NCBI GenBank assembly: GCA_030646595.1
Contig: JAUSKS010000106.1
Coordinates: 1-9,173 of the forward strand
DNA from: Gallionellaceae bacterium
GTDB lineage: Bacteria > Pseudomonadota > Gammaproteobacteria > Burkholderiales > Gallionellaceae
DNA: 9,173 nucleotides
Direction: 5' to 3'
The notes under the pieces were generated by a model that worked only from the letters and a program-made list of their open reading frames with translations, did not search any database and had not been told where the DNA came from. Below, piece by piece: positions 1-7,232 of this stretch (position 1 is its first letter; every line of letters begins with the position of its first letter). The translations under genes were made by a program, and so were the position numbers.

Positions 1-60
1 AAGGGGCAGGTCTTGATTCGTGGCATTGAAGCAACTTGGCAGGATCAAGTTTCACGCTAA
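1..60 (+). CDS. 3' end of an unidentified upstream gene (partial)
   Basis: Frame 1 is open from the first base to a TAA at 58-60. It gives a 19-residue tail ending ...IEATWQDQVSR. The other two forward frames hit stops within 30 bases, and the codons look like those of neighbouring genes, so this is plausibly the C-terminus of a gene that begins outside the window. The tail is too short to name a family. If real, it runs in the same direction as lemA and ends 89 bases before it. It could also be a chance open stretch. Confidence 0.42.
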   Translation, partial: KGQVLIRGIEATWQDQVSR

Positions 61-137
61 TTAATTGCTCACGCAAAATGTGTTGCTTGAAGGTAAAATG
101 CAAGCACTGCCGGTCAATTTTTCTACAATCTTTTGCT

Positions 138-143
138 GAGGAG
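138..143 (+). promoter_or_regulatory. Shine-Dalgarno site that fixes the lemA start
   Basis: GAGGAG lies 6 bases before the ATG at 150, an ideal spacing. It decides between that start and an in-frame TTG at 36, which would prepend 38 residues to a clear lipoprotein signal peptide and has no comparable site. Confidence 0.75.
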
Positions 144-149
144 AACGCC

Positions 150-764
150 ATGCGTATTGGGCTATTGTTTTTGATTTTTACGAGTGTTCTTACTTTGAGT
201 GGATGTGGCTATAACACGCTGCAATCCAGCGATGAGCAAATAAAGTCCAGTTGGGCAGAAGTGTTGAATCAGTATCAGCGCCGTACCGACCTGATACCTA
301 ACCTGGTAAATACAGTGAAAGGCTACGCTGCCCAGGAACAAGCGGTGTTGCTGGGGGTGACCAATGCGCGCGCCAAGGTGGGGAGTATTCAGGCGACACC
401 GGAGCTGGTTAATGATGAACAGGCTTTTGCCAAGTTTCAGGCTGCGCAAGGTGAATTGACTTCGGCCTTGAGCCGTTTGCTGGTAGTCAGCGAAAATTAT
501 CCGCAATTAAAATCGGATGCTAATTTCCGCGATTTGCAGGCGCAGCTTGAGGGGACGGAAAATCGCATTACGGTCGCGCGTAACCGTTACATTAAAGCAG
601 TGCAGGAGTACAACATCGTGGTACGTTCCTTCCCCAGCAATTTGACTGCGATGATGTTCGGCTTCAAGGTCAAGCCATCGTTTACGGTGGAAAACGAGAA
701 GGAAATATCCAGACCACCAACTGTGGATTTTAATGCATCGACTAGTGCGCCGGCGGCCAAGTGA
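150..764 (+). CDS. lemA: LemA family lipoprotein
   Basis: This is a 204-residue protein of the LemA family, typical in length (about 185-205 aa). Residues 1-18 form a hydrophobic lipoprotein signal, and L-S-G-C ends at Cys19, the predicted lipidated residue, so the mature protein should be anchored on the periplasmic side of a membrane. The family core is visible: W35 in SSWAEVLNQYQRR, then TDLIPNLV (46-53), a long helical stretch with little charge clustering, and ENRITVARNRY (137-147) before the conserved FPSNLTA (161-167). LemA proteins are helical-bundle envelope proteins of unsettled biochemical role that are often encoded beside TPM-domain proteins, as here: the next gene starts one base after this stop. 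Start 150 is chosen for the Shine-Dalgarno site at 138-143 and the signal peptide. The family call is secure; the function is open. Confidence 0.93.
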   Translation: MRIGLLFLIFTSVLTLSGCGYNTLQSSDEQIKSSWAEVLNQYQRRTDLIPNLVNTVKGYAAQEQAVLLGVTNARAKVGSIQATPELVNDEQAFAKFQAAQGELTSALSRLLVVSENYPQLKSDANFRDLQAQLEGTENRITVARNRYIKAVQEYNIVVRSFPSNLTAMMFGFKVKPSFTVENEKEISRPPTVDFNASTSAPAAK

Positions 765-765
765 C

Positions 766-1608
766 ATGATGCGCGCCTGGGCACAAGCCCTGCTATTGAT
801 GCTCGCTTGTGCTAGCGGGCCCAGTTACGCTGAAGTTGCGGTGCCGCCACTCACTGCGCGCATTACCGATCTGACCGCCACGCTGAATACTGCCCAGAAG
901 CAGCAATTGGAAACCAGCCTGGCTCAATTTGAAGCAAAAAAAGGGGTGCAAATTGCGGTGCTGCTGGTGGCAACGACTGCGCCGGAAACGATAGAGCAGT
1001 ATGGCATTCGTGTTGGCGAAACATGGAAGCTGGGGCGCAAAGGAGTGGATGATGGTGCGCTGTTATTGATAGCCAAAGATGATCGCACACTGCGTATTGA
1101 AGTTGGCTATGGACTGGAAGGGGCGCTACCGGACGCGATAGCGAAACGTATTATTGCAGAGACCATTACTCCACTATTCAAGCGCGGCGATTTTTATGGC
1201 GGGATCAATGCCGGCATCGAGCAGATGATGACCGTGCTGGCAGGCGAGTTATTGCCCCCGCCAAGCAAACGCCGTACATCATCAGCAAGCTCGCAAAATT
1301 ACGAGTCGCTATTGTTTGTCGGTTTTATGCTAGTGATCGTTGTTGGTGGTGTGCTGCGTGCGATGTTTGGACGGCTTCCAGCGGCGCTGATTATCGGGCT
1401 TGCCGCTGCTGCGCTGGCGTGGTTTATCATCGCACCGGTGCTGATAGCAGGCTTGGTTGGCGTCATCGCCTTCTTCTTTACCTTGGCTGGAGGTGGCCGA
1501 AATTTCGGTGGAGGCTTGGGCGGTTTGGGTGGGGGTGGATTGGGCGGTGGAGGATTTGGTGGAGGCGGTGGCGGCTTTGGCGGCGGTGGTGCATCGGGGC
1601 GATGGTAA
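766..1608 (+). CDS. TPM-domain (YgcG-type) membrane protein with signal peptide and glycine-rich tail
   Basis: This 280-residue protein has a signal peptide (residues 1-22, cleavage likely after ...PSYA), a TPM domain at about 28-165, two or three hydrophobic segments (about 182-199, 204-222 and 222-240) and a tail made almost only of glycine with Phe and Leu (242-278) ending in ASGRW. TPM hallmarks include VQIAVLLVAT (61-70), RKGVDDGALLLIA (91-103), the IEVGYGLEGALPD stretch (111-123) and the R128-containing helix that follows. The topology implies a periplasmic TPM domain tethered to the inner membrane. Some TPM proteins are called phosphatases (plant TLP18.3), but this activity is not established for bacterial YgcG-type proteins. 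ATG codons at 766 and 769 are both possible; the first begins one base after the lemA stop. No strong ribosome site is visible, so translational coupling to lemA is likely. An in-frame ATG at 733 would destroy the signal peptide and is rejected. Confidence 0.9.
   Translation: MMRAWAQALLLMLACASGPSYAEVAVPPLTARITDLTATLNTAQKQQLETSLAQFEAKKGVQIAVLLVATTAPETIEQYGIRVGETWKLGRKGVDDGALLLIAKDDRTLRIEVGYGLEGALPDAIAKRIIAETITPLFKRGDFYGGINAGIEQMMTVLAGELLPPPSKRRTSSASSQNYESLLFVGFMLVIVVGGVLRAMFGRLPAALIIGLAAAALAWFIIAPVLIAGLVGVIAFFFTLAGGGRNFGGGLGGLGGGGLGGGGFGGGGGGFGGGGASGRW
1489..1599 (+). repeat. GGN/GGC-rich low-complexity tract encoding the glycine tail
   Basis: The codons for residues 242-278 of the TPM protein form an imprecise repeat of GGN triplets with interspersed TTT and TTG codons (GGGFGGG-type units). 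The coding strand is strongly G-biased, and the reverse strand reads as a spurious proline-rich open frame. Part of it (1518-1544) matches the G3+N1-7 pattern for a G-quadruplex. Tracts like this can vary in copy number between strains. Confidence 0.7.
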
Positions 1609-2105
1609 TGGAAATTCGGCGGACGCTTAAACATTTAATGATGGGCAGTATGGCGGTGAAGGCGGCATTTCCTGCGCGTTCATTACTTGCTATCGAACAT
1701 GCCATAGGCCAAACGGAAATGCGGCATACCGGGCAAATCCGCTTTGCGGTTGAGGCTGCGCTGGATTTTTCTGCACTGCGCCGCAACCAGACGGCGAGGG
1801 AACGCGCCATAGAAGTGTTTTCGCAACTGCGCGTGTGGGACACCGAGCATAATAATGGAGTATTGATTTATTTGCTGCTGGCGGATCGGGATGTGGAAAT
1901 TGTCGCGGATCGCGGTATCCATACCCGGCTTGGCCAGGCAGCCTGGGAAGCAATTTGTCAGGACATGGAAATAGCATTTTGTGCAGGACAATTTGAAACG
2001 GGTGTGATTGATGGTATTCACGCAGTAGGCCGACACTTGCAGCAGCATTTTCCACGCAAATCCATTACGCAGAACGAACTACCGAACCAGCCAGTTGTGC
2101 TGTAA
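1608..2105 (+). CDS. second TPM-domain protein, no signal peptide
   Basis: This 165-residue protein resembles the shorter TPM-like proteins encoded next to lemA and YgcG-type genes in betaproteobacteria. The diagnostic block is [10 protein letters not shown] (71-80) followed by [23 protein letters not shown] (82-104), the TPM equivalent of the 'DDGALLLIA...RIEVGYGLEG' region of the preceding gene. The N-terminus is basic ([12 protein letters not shown]) and carries neither a signal peptide nor a transmembrane segment, so it is probably cytosolic or peripheral on the inner face. This contrasts with its secreted neighbour. The ATG at 1608 shares its A with the upstream TAA (1606-1608), and GGGG at 1596-1599 sits 8 bases upstream. 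An ATG at 1602 in the same frame would add two residues and cannot be excluded. Biochemical function is unknown. Confidence 0.82.
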   Translation: MEIRRTLKHLMMGSMAVKAAFPARSLLAIEHAIGQTEMRHTGQIRFAVEAALDFSALRRNQTARERAIEVFSQLRVWDTEHNNGVLIYLLLADRDVEIVADRGIHTRLGQAAWEAICQDMEIAFCAGQFETGVIDGIHAVGRHLQQHFPRKSITQNELPNQPVVL

Positions 2106-2122
2106 CCCTAAATATTATAAAG

Positions 2123-3448
2123 ATGATGATCAAACAAAATGCAGCACCCCGCGTGGGTTTCGTTTCGCTCGGCTGTCCCAAGGCCACAGTTGATTCCGAG
2201 CATATTCTTACGCGCTTGCGCGCCGAAGGCTATGTTATTTCACCGAGCTATGCCGATTCAGATTTAGTGGTAGTGAATACCTGTGGCTTTATAGATAGCG
2301 CCGTGGCAGAGTCATTGGATGCGATTGGTGAAGCGCTGACCGAGAATGGCAAAGTTATTGTGACCGGCTGCCTGGGTGCCAAGGGCGATGTAGTGCGGCA
2401 AGCGCATCCCAAGGTGCTGGCGGTGACTGGCCCACATGCTACGGACGAAGTAATGGAAGCTGTCCATGCGCATCTGCCGCGGCTGCATGATCCTTACAGT
2501 GACCTGGTGCCGCCGCAAGGCATACGCCTCACGCCCCGGCACTACGCTTATGTAAAAATTTCCGAAGGCTGTAATCATCGCTGCACTTTTTGCATCATCC
2601 CCAGTATGCGCGGCGATCTGGTCAGTCGCCCGGTGGGCGATGTCATGCAAGAAGCGCAGAATCTGGTAAACGCAGGCGTTAAAGAACTACTGGTGATTTC
2701 ACAAGACACCAGTGCCTATGGTGTAGACGTGAAATACCGCACGGGCTTCTGGGGCGGTAAGCCGCTCAAGACCCGCATGAATGAGCTGGTGCAGGCGATG
2801 GGCGAGTTAGGGGTATGGGTGCGTTTGCATTACGTCTATCCTTATCCGCATGTGGACGAAGTAATCCCGCTGATGGCAGAAGGAAAAATCTTGCCTTATC
2901 TCGACATTCCTTTTCAGCATGCCAATACGCGCATACTCAAGCTGATGAAACGTCCGGCCAGCAGCGAGAATGTATTGCAGCGCATTCAGCAGTGGCGCGG
3001 CATCTGCCCCGACATTACCTTGCGCAGCACTTTTATCGTGGGCTTTCCGGGAGAGACGGAAGAAGAGTTTGAAGAGTTGCTGGATTTTCTGGAAGTGGCG
3101 CAACTGGATAGAGTGGGCGCATTCATGTATTCCCCCGTGGAAGGGGCGGTAGCCAATGCGTTGCCGGATCATGTTCCGCTGGAGGTGCAGCAGGAACGCC
3201 TGGGACGCTTGATGCAATTGCAGGAAGAGATCAGTGCCGAGCGCCTGACTGCTAAAATTGGTAAAACCCTGCAAGTGCTGATAGACGAAGTAGATGAGGA
3301 AGGCGCGATTGGCCGCAGCTCAGCCGATGCGCCAGAAATAGACGGCCTGGTTTATATAGATAATGCCCAGTCGCTCAAGGTAGGTGAATTCGTAAATGTG
3401 CGCGTTACCAGTTCGGATGCGCATGATTTGTGGGCAGAGCCGATATAG
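2123..3448 (+). CDS. rimO: ribosomal protein S12 methylthiotransferase RimO
   Basis: RimO is a radical-SAM enzyme that adds a methylthio group to the beta-carbon of a conserved aspartate in ribosomal protein S12, acting in the cytoplasm. At 441 residues it has the usual full length. The N-terminal MTTase domain carries the three cysteines of the auxiliary 4Fe-4S cluster: C18 (SLGCPK), C54 (VNTCGF) and C83 (TGCLGA). The radical-SAM domain has C150-x3-C154-x2-C157 ([10 protein letters not shown]), followed by [13 protein letters not shown] domain occupies about 375-441. The SLGCPK, DIPFQH and MYSPVEG motifs favour RimO over MiaB. ATGs at 2123 and 2126 are both possible and upstream purines are weak (ATAAAG). 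It follows the TPM gene by 17 bases in the same direction and may be read from the same transcript. No terminator is visible after it. Confidence 0.96.
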   Translation: MMIKQNAAPRVGFVSLGCPKATVDSEHILTRLRAEGYVISPSYADSDLVVVNTCGFIDSAVAESLDAIGEALTENGKVIVTGCLGAKGDVVRQAHPKVLAVTGPHATDEVMEAVHAHLPRLHDPYSDLVPPQGIRLTPRHYAYVKISEGCNHRCTFCIIPSMRGDLVSRPVGDVMQEAQNLVNAGVKELLVISQDTSAYGVDVKYRTGFWGGKPLKTRMNELVQAMGELGVWVRLHYVYPYPHVDEVIPLMAEGKILPYLDIPFQHANTRILKLMKRPASSENVLQRIQQWRGICPDITLRSTFIVGFPGETEEEFEELLDFLEVAQLDRVGAFMYSPVEGAVANALPDHVPLEVQQERLGRLMQLQEEISAERLTAKIGKTLQVLIDEVDEEGAIGRSSADAPEIDGLVYIDNAQSLKVGEFVNVRVTSSDAHDLWAEPI

Positions 3449-3473
3449 GTAGCGATCTATACTGTAAGCTTGT

Positions 3474-3779
3474 TCAGGGTTTTGATTTGGTCACGTCAGG
3501 GATGTCTCCCCATACATTGGTTCCTTGGTCGTCGCGCGGTTTTTTCTTCTGTTTGTCATGCACCATGCTCAGGTTAAAAATTTCCATGGCCACATCTGGC
3601 GGAAAGCCCTGCCGTTTTCCGTCGCGGGTGTTCATCATCAGATCATCGAAATATTTGTCTATGGTTGGAAATATCCATAGTTCGACCAGTTTTTCCAGTA
3701 CATGCGGAAATTTTTTTTCCAAAGCGTGGGGATATTTATCTTCAGCGCCACCCAATAACTTTAAAAGTTTCTCATTCAT
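3474..3779 (-). CDS. uncharacterised small soluble protein (101 aa)
   Basis: I do not recognise a named family. The predicted protein has 101 residues, begins MNEKLLKLLGGAEDKYPHAL, is rich in Lys and Asp and has no signal peptide or transmembrane segment, so it is likely cytosolic. The first half looks helical (LEKKFPHVLEKLVELW, 20-35); the middle has FDDLMMNTRDGKRQGFPPDVAMEIF (44-68); the last 25 residues are polar and probably flexible. It is convergent with rimO (25-base gap) and lies downstream of the helicase on the same strand, 74 bases after it. A longer in-frame start at 3827 exists, but the ATG at 3779 is chosen because GGGGAGAGG lies just upstream. The coding assignment rests on the ribosome site, natural composition and lack of a competing gene. 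I have a general impression of similar hypothetical proteins in betaproteobacteria, which I cannot verify here. Confidence 0.75.
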   Translation of the reverse strand: MNEKLLKLLGGAEDKYPHALEKKFPHVLEKLVELWIFPTIDKYFDDLMMNTRDGKRQGFPPDVAMEIFNLSMVHDKQKKKPRDDQGTNVWGDIPDVTKSKP

Positions 3780-3783
3780 CCCG

Positions 3784-3790
3784 CCTCTCC
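3784..3790 (-). promoter_or_regulatory. Shine-Dalgarno site deciding the start of the 101-aa protein
   Basis: Read on the minus strand, GGAGAGG (within GGGGAGAGGCGGG) lies directly before the ATG at 3779. It supports this start over the one 16 codons upstream. Confidence 0.6.
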
Positions 3791-3806
3791 CCTTGATAGA
3801 TGGTGC

Positions 3807-3835
3807 ATTTAAAGCTAATTGACACAAAAAAGCAA
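3807..3835 (-). promoter_or_regulatory. weak candidate sigma-70 promoter for the 101-aa gene
   Basis: On the minus strand TTGCTT (3830-3835) and TTAAAT (3807-3812) are separated by exactly 17 bases, about 28 bases before the start codon. Both hexamers match the consensus only partly, and the region is AT-rich enough to give such matches by chance. If real, the small gene can be expressed independently of the helicase gene upstream. Confidence 0.25.
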
Positions 3836-3853
3836 TTGTTCAAGAGGCACTGT

Positions 3854-5812
3854 TTATTCAATAAGAGCAGGCTGGTGCTCAGTAAAAAATGCCAGCGCCT
3901 CGCTCAACTCGCGGGTGCGTTTGAAAGGTGGCAGACTTTGCCAGATACGCTTGCCATATGTTTTAGTAATCAAGCGCGGGTCGCATATCATTAACACCCC
4001 GCGATCTGTCTCATCACGTATCAAGCGTCCCGCTCCTTGTTTTAAATTGATGACCGTGCGTGGTAATTGATATTCCATGAAGGCATTGCGCCCCTGCTTG
4101 TTGATCTCGGCAATGCGCGCGGCCAGCACCGGATCATCGGGCGGCGCAAAAGGCAATTTATCGATCACCACCAAAGACAAAGCCTCGCCGCGCACATCCA
4201 CGCCTTCCCAGAAAGATTGACTACCGAGCAGCACTGCATTGCCGTGGGTGCGGAAGCGGCTCAACAACTCATTGCGTGAACCTTCACCTTGTAGCAATAG
4301 CGGATAGCTGAGATGTTTGCGATCAAACTCGGCGGTTAAAATTTCGTGTGCGCGCTGCATGGCGCGCAAACTGGTAAACAGCAAAAATGCCCGGCCCTTG
4401 CTGGCCTCGATTAAAGGAAGCGCAGCTTGAACGATGGCCTCGGTATAGTCCGGGCTGTTGGGATCGGGGATATTTTGCGGCACATACAACAAGGCCTGTT
4501 GCGCATAGTTGAACGGGCTTTCCCAGCAAGCGGTAGACGCTTCCAGCAAGCCCATGGCAGACTGGTAATGTTCAAAATTCTGCTTTACGGCCAGCGTAGC
4601 AGAAGTAAAAATCCAGGCGCGTGGGTGACCGGATATTTGTTTGGAAAATATTTCCGCGATGGATAAAGGTGTAGTGTTGAGCTGCACCGAATGATGAAAA
4701 ATTTCCAGCCAGCGCACGGCATTGCTTTCCTGTGCCGGAGGATCGTTCTGCCACAGGCTTATTTTTTGCGCCAGCACTTGCCCGCGCTGCCAACAATTCT
4801 CCAGCCCCTCGCTACGTTGCGCCTGTTTTTCCAGCATGCCATTGAGTTGGGCGAGCTGGTCATTCAAGGCTTTAATCGCATCGTGCCAGCCCGCTAATTC
4901 CTGTCCGGCTAGCGCAGTCATGCGTCCTTCGCTTTGCTTGAACAGCAGGCGTAAATCGCGCGCCGCTTTATCCAGCGCATCAGTGGCCGCAGGCAGTGCA
5001 GCAAAATCCTTGGCTGACGTTGCGGCTTCCAGTCGGGTATCACGCGCCAGCTCGATAATTTGCGAAGTCGAAATACTCTCTCCAAAAAACAGGCTGGCGG
5101 TTTCCGGCAATTGATGCGCCTCGTCAAAAATAACGGTGTTGCAAGCCGGTAACAGTTCCGCTACGCCTTCATCGCGCAGCATGACATCGGCAAAAAACAG
5201 ATGATGGTTCACCACCACAATATCCGCTTCCATTGCTTCTTTGCGCGCTTTGAGCACAAAGCAATCTTTATGGTGCGGGCATTCCTGTCCCAGACAATTA
5301 TCGCGAGTAGAGGTGACCTGCATCCACACGGGCGCGTTTTCCGGCACATCGGCCAAGCCACTTTTATCGCCAGATTGGGTAGTCTTTGCGTACTGGCTGA
5401 TTTTGGCTAAATGGCGCACATCTTCGCGCGTGGCAAAGCGCCCATCTGTCTGGGTACGTTCCAGATGATAGTGGCACAGATAATTGGCGCGACCCTTGAG
5501 CAAGGCTACCGATACTGGGGCCTTGAGCGCATCGCGTACAGTGGGTAAGTCGCGCTGGAATAATTGATCCTGCAAATTTTTAGTGCCGGTTGAAATGATA
5601 ACCTTGCCGCCTGCCAGCAAGGCTGGCACAAGATAGGCAAAAGTTTTGCCAGTACCGGTACCTGCTTCGGCTATCAGTAATTTATTGCCTGCTATGGCAT
5701 CGGCAATGGCCTGTGCCATTTCCATTTGCTGGGGACGCGCGCGAAAATTTTCTATATGCGCGGCTAATGCGCCAGTAGGGGAAAACAGCGCAGCAAGTTG
5801 TTCTGAGGTCAT
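3854..5812 (-). CDS. yoaA: YoaA/DinG-family iron-sulfur ATP-dependent DNA helicase
   Basis: This is a 652-residue superfamily 2 helicase of the XPD/DinG group, which unwinds DNA 5'-3' and acts in repair and replication-stress tolerance. Motifs in order: Walker A GTGTGKT (51-57); four cysteines for a 4Fe-4S cluster at C113, C173, C178 and C184 (NYLC..., DNCLGQECPHHKDC); DEAH box 230-233 (IFDEAHQLPE); motif III TSATL (403-407); motif V region SQSFWEGVDV (531-540); motif VI QGAGRLIR (592-599). Length and the wording around the cysteines and DEAH box are closer to Escherichia coli YoaA (about 636 aa) than to DinG (about 716 aa), hence the symbol; databases may simply call it DinG. The start is firm: an in-frame TAA stands 12 bases before the ATG with no alternative start between, although the leader (CCCTGCCCTGC) has no Shine-Dalgarno match. 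The gene is divergent from the lipoprotein gene at 5951. Confidence 0.95.
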   Translation of the reverse strand: MTSEQLAALFSPTGALAAHIENFRARPQQMEMAQAIADAIAGNKLLIAEAGTGTGKTFAYLVPALLAGGKVIISTGTKNLQDQLFQRDLPTVRDALKAPVSVALLKGRANYLCHYHLERTQTDGRFATREDVRHLAKISQYAKTTQSGDKSGLADVPENAPVWMQVTSTRDNCLGQECPHHKDCFVLKARKEAMEADIVVVNHHLFFADVMLRDEGVAELLPACNTVIFDEAHQLPETASLFFGESISTSQIIELARDTRLEAATSAKDFAALPAATDALDKAARDLRLLFKQSEGRMTALAGQELAGWHDAIKALNDQLAQLNGMLEKQAQRSEGLENCWQRGQVLAQKISLWQNDPPAQESNAVRWLEIFHHSVQLNTTPLSIAEIFSKQISGHPRAWIFTSATLAVKQNFEHYQSAMGLLEASTACWESPFNYAQQALLYVPQNIPDPNSPDYTEAIVQAALPLIEASKGRAFLLFTSLRAMQRAHEILTAEFDRKHLSYPLLLQGEGSRNELLSRFRTHGNAVLLGSQSFWEGVDVRGEALSLVVIDKLPFAPPDDPVLAARIAEINKQGRNAFMEYQLPRTVINLKQGAGRLIRDETDRGVLMICDPRLITKTYGKRIWQSLPPFKRTRELSEALAFFTEHQPALIE

Positions 5813-5861
5813 GCAGGGCAGGGATTAAAATGTAAAGGCTGATTTTACGCGACAGCCGGGC

Positions 5862-5875
5862 ATAAGGGATAAGGG
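5862..5875. repeat. tandem ATAAGGG pair between divergent genes
   Basis: Two exact adjacent copies of ATAAGGG (5862-5868 and 5869-5875) lie in the 138-base region between the leftward helicase gene and the rightward lipoprotein gene. It could be a binding site or chance. I see no convincing -35/-10 pair for either gene in this interval. Confidence 0.3.
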
Positions 5876-5950
5876 AATTTTTTAATGGGTGGTTTGCCAT
5901 AGCGAAGTGCGGTATGCTTAACTCATAAACTTTTAGCAACGGAGGAACAC

Positions 5951-6574
5951 ATGATACGGCCAGTGTTTTATATAGTGGGTTTTTTATCACTGATAGCCAC
6001 CCTTATTACAGGGTGCGCAACGACAACCGAGCTTAAAGCAGTCTGGAAGGATCCTGCTTATGCAAGCCATCCCAACAAGATTATGGTCATCGCGGTGAGC
6101 AAAAATATAGTACGTAGACGGATTTTTGAGGACGAATTTGTAAAACAGATCAAGGCTGCCGGTTCAGATGCGGTTGCCAGCTATACAGTGCTGCCCGATG
6201 CCAAACAGGATGATCAGGCGCTGATTGCCGAAGTAATGAAAAAGCAAGGTGCAGATACAGTATTGATTACCCGCTTGGTCAGCAAAAAAACAGTGCAGGT
6301 TTATGTGCCGGGTACCGTTTATTATCCGCCCCCTTATTACGGCACCTGGCGCGATTATTATGGCTATGGCTATCACGCCATTTATACACCGGGCTATATG
6401 GCCGAGGATGAATATGCGCTTATGGAAAGCAATCTCTATGATGCTGCCAATGACAAATTGGTTTGGGCAAGCTCCTCGCAAACCGAAATGCGTGGCTCGG
6501 ATGAGAGCGTGATCAAATCTTATATAGGCGTGATTGTAAAAACCATGGCTACCCAGAATTTGCTGGGTAAGTAA
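5951..6574 (+). CDS. putative lipoprotein with tyrosine-rich segment
   Basis: This 207-residue protein has a signal peptide ending in the lipobox L-I-T-G-C (Cys22), so it is predicted to be lipidated and exported to the envelope. The mature N-terminal half (about 25-112) includes NKIMVIAVS (42-50), FEDEFVKQIKAAG (59-71) and ADTVLITRLV (101-110), which look like an alternating alpha/beta fold. Residues 118-149 hold eleven tyrosines with prolines and glycines (YYPPPYYGTW, DYYGYGY). The C-terminal part NDKLVWASSSQTE (167-179), followed by a helix, resembles the ends of DUF4136-like and related proteobacterial lipoproteins. I cannot assign a function. GGAGGA at 5941-5946 gives a strong start. The GST-family gene follows after 4 bases, so the two are probably cotranscribed. 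Confidence 0.85.
   Translation: MIRPVFYIVGFLSLIATLITGCATTTELKAVWKDPAYASHPNKIMVIAVSKNIVRRRIFEDEFVKQIKAAGSDAVASYTVLPDAKQDDQALIAEVMKKQGADTVLITRLVSKKTVQVYVPGTVYYPPPYYGTWRDYYGYGYHAIYTPGYMAEDEYALMESNLYDAANDKLVWASSSQTEMRGSDESVIKSYIGVIVKTMATQNLLGK
6550..6569 (+). other. 7-bp inverted repeat over the lipoprotein/GST gene junction
   Basis: TACCCAG (6550-6556), a six-base loop AATTTG and CTGGGTA (6563-6569) form a perfect hairpin inside the last codons of the lipoprotein gene. It overlaps the only purine-rich stretch (GGGTAAG, 6565-6571) that could serve as the ribosome site of the GST-family gene starting at 6579. No T-run follows, so it is not a typical terminator. A role in translational coupling is inferred. 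Confidence 0.45.
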
Positions 6575-6578
6575 TTCC

Positions 6579-7232
6579 ATGAGCAAGCCCCTGTTGATAA
6601 TCGGCAACAAAAATTATTCATCCTGGTCTTTGCGCGCATGGTTGATGCTGAAATATGCTGGAGTCGATTTCGATGAGGTGCGCATTCCCTTATTCGTCGA
6701 AGGATATAAGCAAAAATTGCTGACGTATTCTCCTGCAGGCAAGGTGCCTGCTTATCGCGATGGCGAGGTGTTGGTATGGGACACCTTGGCCATAGGCGAA
6801 TATTTATATGAAGCGCATCCCGTATTATGGCCCGCAGACAAAACTGCCCGGGCGCATGCCCGTTCCATTAGCGCTGAAATGCATTCCGGCTTCACCGCGT
6901 TGCGCAAAAGTATGCCGATGAATATCCGGGGGCGCGACCGCCAGGTAGAAACTTCCCCAGCACTGGAAGCGGATATTGCCCGCATCAAATCCATCTGGCG
7001 CGAATTGCGCAAGCAATATGCGCATGCTGGCCCGTGGCTATTCGGCAAACGCAGCATGACCGATTGCATGTTTGCCCCAGTGGCCTTTCGCTTTCAGACC
7101 TATGGCGTAACTGAGGCTGGGCCGGTGGCTGAGTATGTGCATACCGTCACGCATGATCCCTTGGTGCAGCCGTGGATACAAGCTGGTGAATCAGAACAGG
7201 AAGCCGTTACTGCCAATGAGGTAGGCAAATAA
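6579..7232 (+). CDS. glutathione S-transferase family protein
   Basis: This 217-residue cytosolic protein has the two-domain GST layout. The N-terminal thioredoxin-like domain (about 4-82) contains NKNYSSWSLRAWL, where Ser14 or Ser15 occupies the position of the catalytic Ser of Ser-type GSTs. AGKVPA (53-58) carries the cis-proline Pro57, and VWDTLAI (66-72) gives Asp68-Thr69 at the place where E/D-S usually binds the glutathione gamma-glutamyl group. The helical C-terminal domain (about 90-205) has FGKRSMTDCMFAP (155-167), with the S-x-x-D N-capping box at 159-162. The substrate cannot be read from the sequence; activity may be conjugation, peroxide reduction or isomerisation. It starts 4 bases after the lipoprotein gene and lacks a strong ribosome site of its own, so coupled expression is likely. 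Confidence 0.92.
   Translation: MSKPLLIIGNKNYSSWSLRAWLMLKYAGVDFDEVRIPLFVEGYKQKLLTYSPAGKVPAYRDGEVLVWDTLAIGEYLYEAHPVLWPADKTARAHARSISAEMHSGFTALRKSMPMNIRGRDRQVETSPALEADIARIKSIWRELRKQYAHAGPWLFGKRSMTDCMFAPVAFRFQTYGVTEAGPVAEYVHTVTHDPLVQPWIQAGESEQEAVTANEVGK

Noticed and set aside
36..149. N-terminal extension of the LemA protein from a TTG codon at 36
   Set aside because: It would bury a clear lipoprotein signal peptide behind 38 Cys- and Lys-rich residues; the ATG at 150 has an ideal Shine-Dalgarno site.
1299..1634. Minus-strand proline-rich open frame
   Set aside because: It is the mirror of the glycine-codon tract of the TPM gene and has no ribosome site.
3444..3461. TATAG...CTATA inverted repeat after rimO as a terminator
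   Set aside because: AT-rich 5-bp stem without a following T-run; too weak for an intrinsic terminator.
3430..3822. Plus-strand open frame over the 101-aa gene
   Set aside because: Composition is unnatural (many Ser, Phe and Cys) and there is no ribosome site; the minus-strand frame has both a site and protein-like content.
3825..3853. Intrinsic terminator after the helicase gene (T-run on the minus strand)
   Set aside because: A run of six T is present, but no GC-rich stem precedes it.
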